Source: Candidatus Woesearchaeota archaeon (GTDB lineage: Archaea > Nanobdellota > Nanobdellia > Woesearchaeales > JABIAG01). Taken from it: a DNA stretch of 13,723 nucleotides. The notes beneath the pieces are model-generated. The model worked only from the letters and a program-made list of their open reading frames with translations. It was not told where the DNA came from and made no database searches. A program made the translations under genes and the position numbers. The first letter of the stretch is position 1; each line of letters opens with the position of its first letter. The stretch lies in assembly GCA_019323235.1 (NCBI GenBank), contig JAHWHN010000018.1, positions 1 to 13,723 on the forward strand, written 5' to 3'. This document shows positions 6,076-13,169 of this stretch, piece by piece.

Positions 6076-9000
6076 TTATATCAAAGATATTACTCTAATC
6101 GCTACAATTAAAGGAATTATTCCCATAACTATAATTAAAAGTAAAGAGAAAAGTCTTTCATAATTATATTTATAATTTAATGAGTCTTTTACAAAATTAC
6201 CAGTTATTTTATTTGTAGAAGTATTATTATCTTTAGGTTCAATTGTTTTATTAGAAATTTCTTCTTTTGTTTCATTAATTACTTTTGTTTGATTAACTAC
6301 TTCTTTATTTTCTTGAGTATTATTTTCTTTTTGGATTTCATATAAACAAAATTCTTCTTCTGATGGCTTTCCTATTAATTTATTACAGTTTTCTGAATCA
6401 GTACAAGTTCTTGTTCTAATTCCAAAAAGAGTACATTCTCCCCATTCAGTACATTTCCAGTCAGGATTACAAGTACTTCCTCCGCCGCCACCAGTTCTTG
6501 CACATTTTAAATCAGCTCCAGAACAATCCTCATCTATTCCATTACCACAAATTTCAGTAGCGTTTGGATTTATACCCGAAGAGTTATCATTACAATCTCC
6601 CAATACAGTAGAGTAATTTGTAAGTAAAGTACATTCATTTATTGTTACATTGATACCATAACCATCACCATCTAAATCTAAGTAATAAATTGTTGTTACA
6701 TTTTCATCAATTTCGGAATTACAATTATCATCTAAATAATTACAAGATTCGCTTGCATCAGGATTGATTAAAGAATTGTTATCATCACAGTCTCCTAAAA
6801 CAGAAGAGTAATTTGTTGGAACTGAACAGTCTTGTACTGTTGAGTTGATACCGAAGTTATCATTGTCTAAATCTAAGTAATAAGTAGTTGTTACATTTTC
6901 ATCAACTTGAGAATTACAATCATTATCTAAATAATCACATACTTCCACATTACCAGGGAATCTGTCTGCATTGTCATCAGCACAATCAGAACATTCATCT
7001 ACACCATCACCATCAGCATCAACTCTTGTTTCGTCAATTTGAGAATTACAATCATTATCAATTCCATCACAAGGTAATTCAGTATTACCAGGGAATAAGT
7101 TTGCATTGTCATCAGCACAATCAGAACATTCATCAACACCATCGCCATCTGAATCAACTCTTGTTTCATCAATATTACCATCACAATCATTATCAATTTC
7201 ATCACAAGATAGCTCTATTGCATCAGGGTTGATTGCATAATTGTTATCATTACAATCTCCCAATATAGTAGAGTAATTTGTAAGTAAAGTACATTCATTT
7301 ATAGTAATATTAACACCATAACCATCACCATCTAAATCTAAGTAATAAACTGTTGTTACATTTTCATCTATTAATGAGTCACAATCATCATCTAAGTAAT
7401 TACAAGATTCACTAGCATCAGGATTGATTAAAGAATTGTTATCATCACAGTCTCCTAAAATTGAAGAATAATTTGTTGGAACTGAACAGTCTTGTACTGT
7501 TGAGTTGATACCAAAGTTATCATTGTCTAAGTCTAAATAATAAGTAGTTGTTACACCTTCATCAACTACTGAATCGCAATTATCATCTATGTAATTACAT
7601 AGTTCAGTATTACCTGGGAATATATTTGCATTGTCATCAGCACAATCAGAACATTCATCAACACCATCACCATCTGAATCAACTCTAGTTTCGTCAATTT
7701 GAGAATTACAATCATTATCAATTTCATCACAAGGCAATTCTGTATTGCCCGGATATCTATTTGCGTTATTATCTGCACAATCAGAACATTCATCAACACC
7801 ATCACCATCTGCATCTATTCTAGTTTCATCAATTTGAGAATTACAATCATTATCAATTCCATCACAAGGTAATTCAGTCGCTCCAGGATTTATTGCAAAT
7901 CTAGTATCATCGCAATCAGTTGTTGGGTCTGAAGATCTTGCTTCTCCTAAATCTGTACAATCTAGGTCAGAACTTAAAACTGTTGATGTTGAATCAGGTC
8001 TATAACCATCACCATCAGCATCTAAATAGCATAATTCTTTTCCATCACAATTGTCATCTTCTCCGTTGTCAACAATTTCAGTTGCTCCAGGATAAATTGA
8101 AGAATTGTTATCATTACAATCAACTGAGGAATTAAATCCATCTAAATCTAAATCTTTAATTTGACATTCATTTCCAAAATAACCAGAATCACAAGAGCAA
8201 GTGTTTTCTGAAATACAAACTCCATTACTTGAGCAAACAGATGAATTTGTATAATCTATGTTATAACATTGCATATCTAATATTTGAATTGAAGTGCTTG
8301 AAGAATTAGTTCCAAATCTACTTTGAGTATTAATATTACATGAAACATTTGCAGCATAACCAAAATTGGAATTGTTTAAAACATCCGAATAAGTATCAAA
8401 TTGTCCTGAGAAATTTTTTGTTTTAATTAAAGAATTATTTACATACCAATTCATAGTAATATTTGAATCAGTATAAACTTCAATTTCTGAACTACAATTT
8501 AAGTCATCATATTCTTTATTAGTTGGACTTGTGATAAGATGCGTATTTATTTGTGGAGCCGGATAGTCATTTGTAAAAGTTCTTATCTCAGACACAGCAC
8601 AATTAGAACTATAGTCACAAGCATCAAATTTCCATTGGAAAGTTCCTTTTGGAACAGAATTCTCTACAAAAACAGAATCACGAGATGTAATATTAAAAGT
8701 TGTTCCACGCCAAGATAAACCTTCACTATATATGTTATGATAAATGGATGAATTTTTGACATGACCTGAGATGTCTGAAACTGAAGCATTAAAATACCAT
8801 CCATTATTTTTAACTAATACTGTATTGTTTTCAGGTATTAAGAGTTTTATTACAGGAGGAATTAGATCTAATTTTTCTATTGATGAAGAAGAATTACTTG
8901 TTCCGAATCTACTTGTTGCTGTAATGTTACATAAAATGTTTGTTCCAAAAGCATAAGATGATATATTTAAAGTATCGAAATACAATCCATACATTCCTGA

Positions 9001-10392
9001 ACGTGTTGTTGATTTAACTAATGAATTATTTACATGCCAGTCAAATGTAAAATTTGAATTTGTATAAACGGATGTATTAATACTACAATTTACTTCTGTA
9101 AAATAATCTGAAGTTCTTTCTAATGTTTGAGAGTTAATTTGTGGAGCTTCATAATCTCTTATGAAAGTTCTATTCTCTGAAATAACACAATTTGAAGAAT
9201 TATCACAAGCTTGACAAGCCCAAGTATAAATTCCTTGAGAAACGTTAAAGAAATATAAATTTGCTACTTTATAACTATCAGTTGTCCAGATTATTCTTCT
9301 AAGCATAAACTCAGTAGTGAAATCACAAAATAATGAAACTTTTCTTAATGCCACATTATCTGAAGCAGTACAATCACTAGAGAAAAAACTATCTGTTTGA
9401 ACTGTATTGTTAGGAAGTTCTATTGAAATAATTACTGGGTATTCTAAATCATCTATAATAATACTTGAATCAGAATTACTTGTTCCAAATCTACTTGTTC
9501 CTGAAATATTACATGAAACATTTGAACCAACATTGTAAGAATTAATATCTAGAACATCTGAATAAGTTCCAGCTTTTCCTGAAAAGTCTGTTGATCTTAC
9601 TAAAGTATTATCTACATACCAATCAAATGTAAAATTTGAATCTGAAAATACAGAAACAGTAGAACTACAAGTTATGTTTTCATTTTCACTTTGTTGTAAA
9701 GTTTGAGATGAAATAACAGGAGCAGGATAGTCATTAGTAAAATATCTTATTCCTGAATAAGCCCAATTTCCATATTGGTCTCTAGCACCACATCTCCATT
9801 GAAAAGTTCCTTTTGGAGTGTTCATAATATTATTAATAGATAATTGTGGGTTGTTTGGGAACCAAAATAATGTTGATCTTAAAATTAAATTTCCTTGAGT
9901 ACTATCATAAAAAGTTGCTCTGTCTGGCCAGGAATGTTCATCTGAAACAGTACAATTAAATTGCCACCAATTTTTTGAACCAATTGTGTTATTAGCAGGA
10001 CCATTTAATACCACTATTGGAGGAACTACATCATTAATGATAATGGTTCTATTTTCAGTAAAAGAACAGTTTGTAGAACTACAAACTTCATATTTCCAAA
10101 CTTTTGTTCCTAAAACAAATGATTTTGTATAACTTGCAGTTGTTCCTGATATTGATGCAGAATAAGTATCCCAACCTACACTATTATTAATATACAGTGT
10201 TGCACTTACTAAATCGTTAGAATCTACTGTAAAGGTTACACTATCCCCATAACCAAATACTGATCCATCATCAGGAGATAAAGTATTAATAATTACTTCT
10301 TGAGTTGTTATTTCTGAAATTGTTTCATTGTTATTTGCAAATACTGTTAATGCTAATATTATAATCAATATTGGAATTAATAATTTCTTCAT
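6076..10392 (-). CDS. Giant secreted/surface protein with Ig-like, EGF-like and ten MopE repeats
   Basis: The protein has 1438 residues. A signal peptide (about 1-19, ending VFA) is followed by alternating Ig/FN-like modules. Four are of a type ending in a W/Y-x-C, D-x-x-GN/SSN, E-x-RTF pattern. Three are of a FTFDW-VNNSLV type, with SRFGTSNSSSS strands. An EGF-like module with six Cys spans about 710-745. Ten MopE-type repeats (DADGDGV, DCDDNN, PGATE, DNDCD) fill about 748-1297; such Asp-rich motifs are known or proposed to bind calcium or other metals. A thrombospondin-1-like module (WKCTEWGEC, RTRTC) at about 1306-1347, an Asn/Thr/Glu-rich stalk with many N-glycosylation sequons, and a C-terminal membrane helix at about 1414-1438 complete it. 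The protein is probably a glycosylated adhesin or envelope protein. GAGGG 7-8 bases before the ATG acts as the ribosome site. Confidence 0.93.
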   Translation of the reverse strand: MKKLLIPILIIILALTVFANNNETISEITTQEVIINTLSPDDGSVFGYGDSVTFTVDSNDLVSATLYINNSVGWDTYSASISGTTASYTKSFVLGTKVWKYEVCSSTNCSFTENRTIIINDVVPPIVVLNGPANNTIGSKNWWQFNCTVSDEHSWPDRATFYDSTQGNLILRSTLFWFPNNPQLSINNIMNTPKGTFQWRCGARDQYGNWAYSGIRYFTNDYPAPVISSQTLQQSENENITCSSTVSVFSDSNFTFDWYVDNTLVRSTDFSGKAGTYSDVLDINSYNVGSNVSCNISGTSRFGTSNSDSSIIIDDLEYPVIISIELPNNTVQTDSFFSSDCTASDNVALRKVSLFCDFTTEFMLRRIIWTTDSYKVANLYFFNVSQGIYTWACQACDNSSNCVISENRTFIRDYEAPQINSQTLERTSDYFTEVNCSINTSVYTNSNFTFDWHVNNSLVKSTTRSGMYGLYFDTLNISSYAFGTNILCNITATSRFGTSNSSSSIEKLDLIPPVIKLLIPENNTVLVKNNGWYFNASVSDISGHVKNSSIYHNIYSEGLSWRGTTFNITSRDSVFVENSVPKGTFQWKFDACDYSSNCAVSEIRTFTNDYPAPQINTHLITSPTNKEYDDLNCSSEIEVYTDSNITMNWYVNNSLIKTKNFSGQFDTYSDVLNNSNFGYAANVSCNINTQSRFGTNSSSTSIQILDMQCYNIDYTNSSVCSSNGVCISENTCSCDSGYFGNECQIKDLDLDGFNSSVDCNDNNSSIYPGATEIVDNGEDDNCDGKELCYLDADGDGYRPDSTSTVLSSDLDCTDLGEARSSDPTTDCDDTRFAINPGATELPCDGIDNDCNSQIDETRIDADGDGVDECSDCADNNANRYPGNTELPCDEIDNDCNSQIDETRVDSDGDGVDECSDCADDNANIFPGNTELCNYIDDNCDSVVDEGVTTTYYLDLDNDNFGINSTVQDCSVPTNYSSILGDCDDNNSLINPDASESCNYLDDDCDSLIDENVTTVYYLDLDGDGYGVNITINECTLLTNYSTILGDCNDNNYAINPDAIELSCDEIDNDCDGNIDETRVDSDGDGVDECSDCADDNANLFPGNTELPCDGIDNDCNSQIDETRVDADGDGVDECSDCADDNADRFPGNVEVCDYLDNDCNSQVDENVTTTYYLDLDNDNFGINSTVQDCSVPTNYSSVLGDCDDNNSLINPDASESCNYLDDNCNSEIDENVTTIYYLDLDGDGYGINVTINECTLLTNYSTVLGDCNDNSSGINPNATEICGNGIDEDCSGADLKCARTGGGGGSTCNPDWKCTEWGECTLFGIRTRTCTDSENCNKLIGKPSEEEFCLYEIQKENNTQENKEVVNQTKVINETKEEISNKTIEPKDNNTSTNKITGNFVKDSLNYKYNYERLFSLLLIIVMGIIPLIVAIRVISLI
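6541..7900 (-). repeat. Tandem 660-bp higher-order repeat within the MopE region
   Basis: Sequence at 6541-7200 matches 7201-7860 in register at an offset of exactly 660 bases (220 codons), with long near-identical stretches such as 6781-6900 against 7441-7560. Each unit contains four MopE repeats of two alternating subtypes (DECSDCADDNAN and YYLDLDNDNFG/YYLDLDGDGYG). This is a recent in-frame duplication of a four-repeat block, and it could expand or contract by recombination. Confidence 0.85.
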
Positions 10393-10426
10393 TTAATACC
10401 CTCGGAATACTAATAATAACATAATT

Positions 10427-10437
10427 TTATTTATAAA
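10427..10437 (-). promoter_or_regulatory. TATA box for the surface protein gene
   Basis: On the minus strand CTTTATAAATA lies about 40 bases before the ATG. That leaves a short leader of about 14 bases that carries the GAGGG ribosome site at about 10399-10403. Confidence 0.55.
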
Positions 10438-10470
10438 GGTTAGGCATATTTTTATTATTTTCTCAAAAGT

Positions 10471-10490
10471 GTTGTTTTATATTGGACAAC
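10471..10490. promoter_or_regulatory. 20-bp dyad operator, site 1
   Basis: GTTGTTTTATATTGGACAAC ends 4 bases before the TATA-like element of the CYTH gene. It shares 16 of 20 positions with both other sites. A site abutting the TATA/BRE from upstream is where archaeal TrmB-type regulators act as activators. It could also influence the divergent surface protein gene. Confidence 0.75.
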
Positions 10491-10494
10491 TCAA

Positions 10495-10502
10495 TTTAAT
10501 AT
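10495..10502 (+). promoter_or_regulatory. TATA-like element for the CYTH gene
   Basis: TTTAATAT lies about 28 bases before the ATG at 10527, so the mRNA is probably leaderless. Confidence 0.5.
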
Positions 10503-10526
10503 TGCATATCAATCTATTAAAATAAA

Positions 10527-11126
10527 ATGGAACGAGAAATAGAAATAAAATATGACTTAGAAGGTCAAAGTAGTGAGTTAGAACAAAATATTGAATTATT
10601 AATTGAAAAAAACTATAAAATACTTTCAAAAAGAGATATTGAAAGAAAAATTGAATATTATGATACAAGAGATTTCAAATTATATCATAAGGGAGATACA
10701 CTAAGAAGAGTTTCTGGATTCGAGAACGGAATGTGTGAATATAGATATGATTTCAAAAAAGGAAGTATTGAAAAAAGATTAGAACAATCATTTTGGTGTA
10801 ATAAAATATTATGTGGGGCATATATCATTTCTCACTTCTACTTAAATGATTATGTCGAGAATATTATAGAAATAGCTACAGTAGATACAAAACATCACAA
10901 ATTCGATTTTACTGATGGAAAAAGTATTGTAGAAGGAACTTTTGATCATTATTTTTGCACAAATGGTAAAGAAATAAAAGAAGTTGAATTTGAATTGAAA
11001 AAAGGTGATGAAAGTATATTAGAAGAAATTCATAATAAAATTTATGAAAGTTTTAAACTAGAAAAATCTAATAAACAAAAATATTCTAGAATTGTTAGGA
11101 CACTTTATTCGAAATTGTTGTCTTAA
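10527..11126 (+). CDS. CYTH-domain (triphosphate tunnel metalloenzyme) protein
   Basis: The protein has 199 residues, close to the usual CYTH length. The N-terminus MEREIEIKY carries the diagnostic E-x-E-x-K (E4, E6, K8). YYDTRDFKLYHKGDTLRR (44-61) is the canonical second strand pair with basic residues, EVEFELKKGD (152-161) supplies acidic metal ligands, and SNKQKYSRI (181-189) gives the C-terminal K/R residues. Such enzymes form an eight-stranded tunnel and act on triphosphates (thiamine triphosphate, tripolyphosphate, RNA 5' ends) or make cAMP. Which substrate applies here cannot be read from sequence. The protein is soluble. Operator site 1 lies upstream, and site 2 overlaps the last codons. 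Shared operators suggest co-control with the TrmB-family neighbour. Confidence 0.88.
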   Translation: MEREIEIKYDLEGQSSELEQNIELLIEKNYKILSKRDIERKIEYYDTRDFKLYHKGDTLRRVSGFENGMCEYRYDFKKGSIEKRLEQSFWCNKILCGAYIISHFYLNDYVENIIEIATVDTKHHKFDFTDGKSIVEGTFDHYFCTNGKEIKEVEFELKKGDESILEEIHNKIYESFKLEKSNKQKYSRIVRTLYSKLLS

Positions 11127-11136
11127 TTTAGACAAC
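11117..11136. promoter_or_regulatory. 20-bp dyad operator, site 2
   Basis: GTTGTCTTAATTTAGACAAC overlaps the stop codon of the CYTH gene and ends 4 bases before the TATA-like element of the 40-residue gene. It is the most symmetrical of the three sites. Confidence 0.75.
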
Positions 11137-11140
11137 ACAA

Positions 11141-11148
11141 ATTAATAT
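11141..11148 (+). promoter_or_regulatory. TATA-like element for the 40-residue gene
   Basis: ATTAATAT sits at the same distance from the dyad as in the other two promoters. It predicts a transcript start near 11171, just before the GGAGG ribosome site. Confidence 0.5.
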
Positions 11149-11185
11149 ATTCTTATGTTTTTACTCTATTAAGGAGGAAGATAAA

Positions 11186-11308
11186 ATGAATACACAAAAA
11201 GAAATCAAAGAAGTAGTAAGACAACTAGGAATAAGTTTCCCAAAATGGAGCCAAGATAAAAAACACTGGATGGCTAAACAAATGTTGGGATTGGTACAAA
11301 GTAGATAA
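11186..11308 (+). CDS. 40-residue basic micropeptide, unknown function
   Basis: The protein has 40 codons starting at an ATG preceded 8 bases earlier by GGAGG, the strongest Shine-Dalgarno sequence in the window. The product begins MNTQKEIKEVVRQLGISFPK and is predicted to be two short helices with a net positive charge and two Trp; it has no signal or membrane segment. It is not recognised. Its own operator, TATA element and ribosome site argue that it is a real gene. It converges on the trmB-like gene with a 10-base gap. A DNA-binding or regulator-binding role is possible but only a guess. Confidence 0.7.
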   Translation: MNTQKEIKEVVRQLGISFPKWSQDKKHWMAKQMLGLVQSR

Positions 11309-11318
11309 GAAAATAAAA

Positions 11319-12026
11319 TTACTTCTCAGAGTGAGACCACATGAAATCAAAATATGATTTCAAAGACTGAGCAGCATCTTTGTTTTCAATGATTACTGCT
11401 TCTGGCGTGTCTGTCCAGATAATAATTGCAATTTTATCACCATATATATTTACAGCAACATTACTTTTTACTGATTTGTCAACGAATCTATATGTTGTTC
11501 CTTTAGAATATGAAACTCCCCTTTTTCTTGTTAAAACTTGAGTTTTCATTTTATTTAAGTTTTGTTCTCTAACAAATTGTTTACAAAAAACTGGCATGTT
11601 TCTGCTAAATAATCCATCATCACCAAAAACAACATTGTCTTTTCCAGTCCTTAGAATATCTTTGAAAACTGCCTTAACTCCTTTTGTACCTTTAAACATT
11701 CTAACTTGCCCTTCGACTTTGTTAGCTTTATGTCTTTTCTTTAATTCAGGAAGAACTTCAGTAATTAATTGTTCTTGTTCTTTAATATATTCAACTAATC
11801 TATCTGGACCAGTTGCTTGGAAGTGTTTTACATTTCCAATATTTGAATAACTGATTAATCCTTTAGTAACTAAAGAATTTATAGCACCATAACTTGATGA
11901 ACGCTGAATACCAGCACCTTTTGCTATTTTACCAGCTTTTGACAAACCATGATCTACTAAATATAAGTATACTTTAGCTTCATTAGAACTTAAACCTACT
12001 CTTTCTAATCTTTCTTTAATATCCAT
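11319..12026 (-). CDS. TrmB-family transcriptional regulator
   Basis: The protein has 235 residues. The N-terminal winged helix at about 1-70 is typical of TrmB: VGLSSNEAKVYLYLVDHG, then a recognition region KGAGIQRSSSYGAINSLVTKGLI. A helical linker with EQLITEVLPELKK (about 85-97) is a likely dimerisation coiled coil. The C-terminal domain (about 105-235) ends in IYGDKIAIIIWTDTPEAVII and SYFDFMW, found in short TrmB proteins that lack the large sugar-binding domain. It is a cytoplasmic DNA-binding regulator; the effector is unknown. Its TATA box places the transcript start at the ATG. Dyad site 3 lies 4 bases upstream of that TATA box, so it probably controls its own gene and the divergent operon. 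Confidence 0.93.
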   Translation of the reverse strand: MDIKERLERVGLSSNEAKVYLYLVDHGLSKAGKIAKGAGIQRSSSYGAINSLVTKGLISYSNIGNVKHFQATGPDRLVEYIKEQEQLITEVLPELKKRHKANKVEGQVRMFKGTKGVKAVFKDILRTGKDNVVFGDDGLFSRNMPVFCKQFVREQNLNKMKTQVLTRKRGVSYSKGTTYRFVDKSVKSNVAVNIYGDKIAIIIWTDTPEAVIIENKDAAQSLKSYFDFMWSHSEK

Positions 12027-12049
12027 TTTTAGATTAAAGATTAATTAGT

Positions 12050-12057
12050 ATATAAAT
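12050..12057 (-). promoter_or_regulatory. TATA box of the trmB-like gene
   Basis: On the minus strand TTTATATA lies about 27 bases before the ATG at 12026, so the mRNA is probably leaderless. It is separated from dyad site 3 by only 3 bases. Confidence 0.6.
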
Positions 12058-12060
12058 ATT

Positions 12061-12080
12061 GTTGTCTTACGTTGGACAAC
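12061..12080. promoter_or_regulatory. 20-bp dyad operator, site 3, between divergent promoters
   Basis: GTTGTCTTACGTTGGACAAC sits between two back-to-back TATA elements, those of the trmB-like gene (minus) and the 12140 operon (plus). One bound dimer could control both. The central four bases differ among sites (ATAT, AATT, ACGT) yet stay self-complementary each time. Confidence 0.78.
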
Positions 12081-12084
12081 TATA

Positions 12085-12092
12085 ATTGATAT
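12085..12092 (+). promoter_or_regulatory. TATA-like element of the 12140 operon
   Basis: ATTGATAT lies 4 bases after the dyad, matching the other two promoters. It predicts a transcript start near 12114. Confidence 0.45.
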
Positions 12093-12112
12093 AGTACTTT
12101 GCTTTACTTATA

Positions 12113-12129
12113 CTGGTCAAAGAGACCAG
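12113..12129 (+). promoter_or_regulatory. 5'-terminal mRNA hairpin touching the ribosome site
   Basis: CTGGTC and GACCAG form a perfect 6-bp stem with loop AAAGA. The predicted transcript start falls at its first base, and its last G is the first of the GGGG (12129-12132) that serves as ribosome site for the ATG at 12140. It may stabilise the mRNA end or tune initiation. Confidence 0.55.
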
Positions 12130-12139
12130 GGGTGTAAAA

Positions 12140-12394
12140 ATGAATATGTTAGCTACAAACAACAAAACTTTGGATTATAAGTTTGAAGATTATATGAAAC
12201 AACTTAGACCTGAAATAAAAGATTTGGTAATGAAAATTAAACTTTCAACCATGCCTGGAATGAAATCAGAATACATGGCACAAATTGGAGACTTGTACTT
12301 AGAAGCATCTCAAGATACAGGCATTCAAAGATTTAGAGAAAAAGCAAAGAACTGCTACCTAGCATCAAGAAGATTCGTATACAATTTAATTTAA
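12140..12394 (+). CDS. 84-residue helical protein, first gene of operon, unknown function
   Basis: The protein has 84 residues, is soluble, charged and almost entirely helical by composition. The second half (MAQIGDLYLEASQDTG, then REKAKNCYLASRRF) has the spacing of a single TPR-like helix pair, suggesting protein binding; that is inference from a short match. GGGG lies 7 bases before the ATG, next to a 5' hairpin. The gene is followed by an 18-base gap and then the 174-residue gene with its own G-run ribosome site, so they form an operon under dyad site 3. Confidence 0.8.
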   Translation: MNMLATNNKTLDYKFEDYMKQLRPEIKDLVMKIKLSTMPGMKSEYMAQIGDLYLEASQDTGIQRFREKAKNCYLASRRFVYNLI

Positions 12395-12412
12395 ATAATA
12401 ATAGGGGGTAAA

Positions 12413-12937
12413 ATGGACTGGGATAAATTAAACAAAAATTATCTAAGTCAAAATAGAGACCTAATGAACTTACAAGGAAAAATCATTGAAGAAAATACTG
12501 ATTGGCAAGAATGGATGGAACCAAACTCAAAAGGTAGATACGAAATAACAAGTTTAAATTTCATCAAAAATCCATCTAAGCTAGAAGATTACTTAATGGA
12601 AATCGCTCAGAGAGAACTAATCTTAAAAATAGAAGATTCCTACGGAAATAAAGATACTCAAGGAGATGAAGATGGAGATGCAGTACTAATGCCAGCACTT
12701 TACGAAGTAATAAATAATGAAAAAAAACTAATTGAAAGAAAAATAAGAGAAGGCACAGGAATTAATAATTGGTACAGAAAAGAAATTTGCATCTTCTGCA
12801 TAAGAAACCTAGACCTGAGAAATAGAGATAAAGCTCCAATCATAAAAAATTTACAAGTACTAGTGGAGTACGAAGATGAACAACCTAAATACTTCAACGT
12901 ATTCGAAAAACACGACAGAATTTGGAACATAAAATAA
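12413..12937 (+). CDS. 174-residue acidic/polar protein, unknown function
   Basis: The protein has 174 residues, is soluble, and is not recognised. Visible features are a Trp-rich N-terminal part (MDWDKL, DWQEWMEP), an acidic loop near residues 80-93 (NKDTQGDEDGD), a helix with NNEKKLIERKIREG, a Trp-Tyr and CIFCIR segment near 120-131, and a beta-like C-terminus (LQVLVEYEDEQPKYFNVFEKHDRIW). GGGGGTAAAATG gives the start. Codon use leans more to C-ending and CTA codons than its neighbours. After its TAA the frame stays open for 19 codons with a coding-like helix (HQSIEEILEKIANLG) before TAG, so the original protein may have been longer. Confidence 0.78.
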   Translation: MDWDKLNKNYLSQNRDLMNLQGKIIEENTDWQEWMEPNSKGRYEITSLNFIKNPSKLEDYLMEIAQRELILKIEDSYGNKDTQGDEDGDAVLMPALYEVINNEKKLIERKIREGTGINNWYRKEICIFCIRNLDLRNRDKAPIIKNLQVLVEYEDEQPKYFNVFEKHDRIWNIK

Positions 12938-12990
12938 AGACACCAAAGTATAGAAGAAATACTAGAAAAAATAGCTAATTTGGGGGTAAA

Positions 12991-13169
12991 ATGTTAGAAA
13001 ACCATATTGATATATTGAGAGAGAGATGTTTCGGAGTCAAAAAATGAAAGCTTTTTTTGATAAATTCTCAAATTTAAGTATTGATGATACTCAAATTAAA
13101 ATTATTGAAGGAGAATTGTTATATCATTCCTTAAAAAGAAAAATTAAAAAGAACTCAGGGGGAATTAAA
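12991..13169 (+). pseudogene. Small operon gene split by a -1 frame change
   Basis: GGGGGTAAAATG (12982-12993), the same ribosome site as the previous gene, starts MLENHIDILRERCFGVKK, which ends at TGA (13045-13047). Coding-like sequence continues in the -1 frame from an ATG overlapping that stop (ATGA, 13044-13047): MKAFFDKFSNLSIDD, then a Lys-rich helix to about 13157. The switch falls on a run of six A. This could be a decayed gene of about 55-60 residues, two coupled micro-ORFs or programmed slippage. The second part runs without a stop into the next gene, where a stop may have been lost at TCA (13155-13157). Confidence 0.4.

Noticed and set aside
6888..7232. Plus-strand frame rich in His and Asn
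   Set aside because: It is the antisense of the Asp-rich MopE repeats (GAT/GAC codons read as ATC/CAT); its repetitive composition is a mirror effect.
6999..7814. Minus-strand Met/Ile/Val-rich frames inside the MopE region
   Set aside because: They are a shifted frame of the same GATGGTGATGG-type repeats, with no start signals.
6541..7900. Possible CRISPR array because of regular repeats
   Set aside because: The repeats are degenerate, protein-coding in one frame, of mixed length, and have no unique spacers of constant size.
10477..10668. Minus-strand hydrophobic frame opposite the CYTH start
   Set aside because: It is the antisense of a Lys/Glu-rich coding start, and lacks a promoter or ribosome site.
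11596..11850. Plus-strand frame within the trmB-like gene
   Set aside because: It is the antisense shadow of a clearly conserved gene with no start signals.
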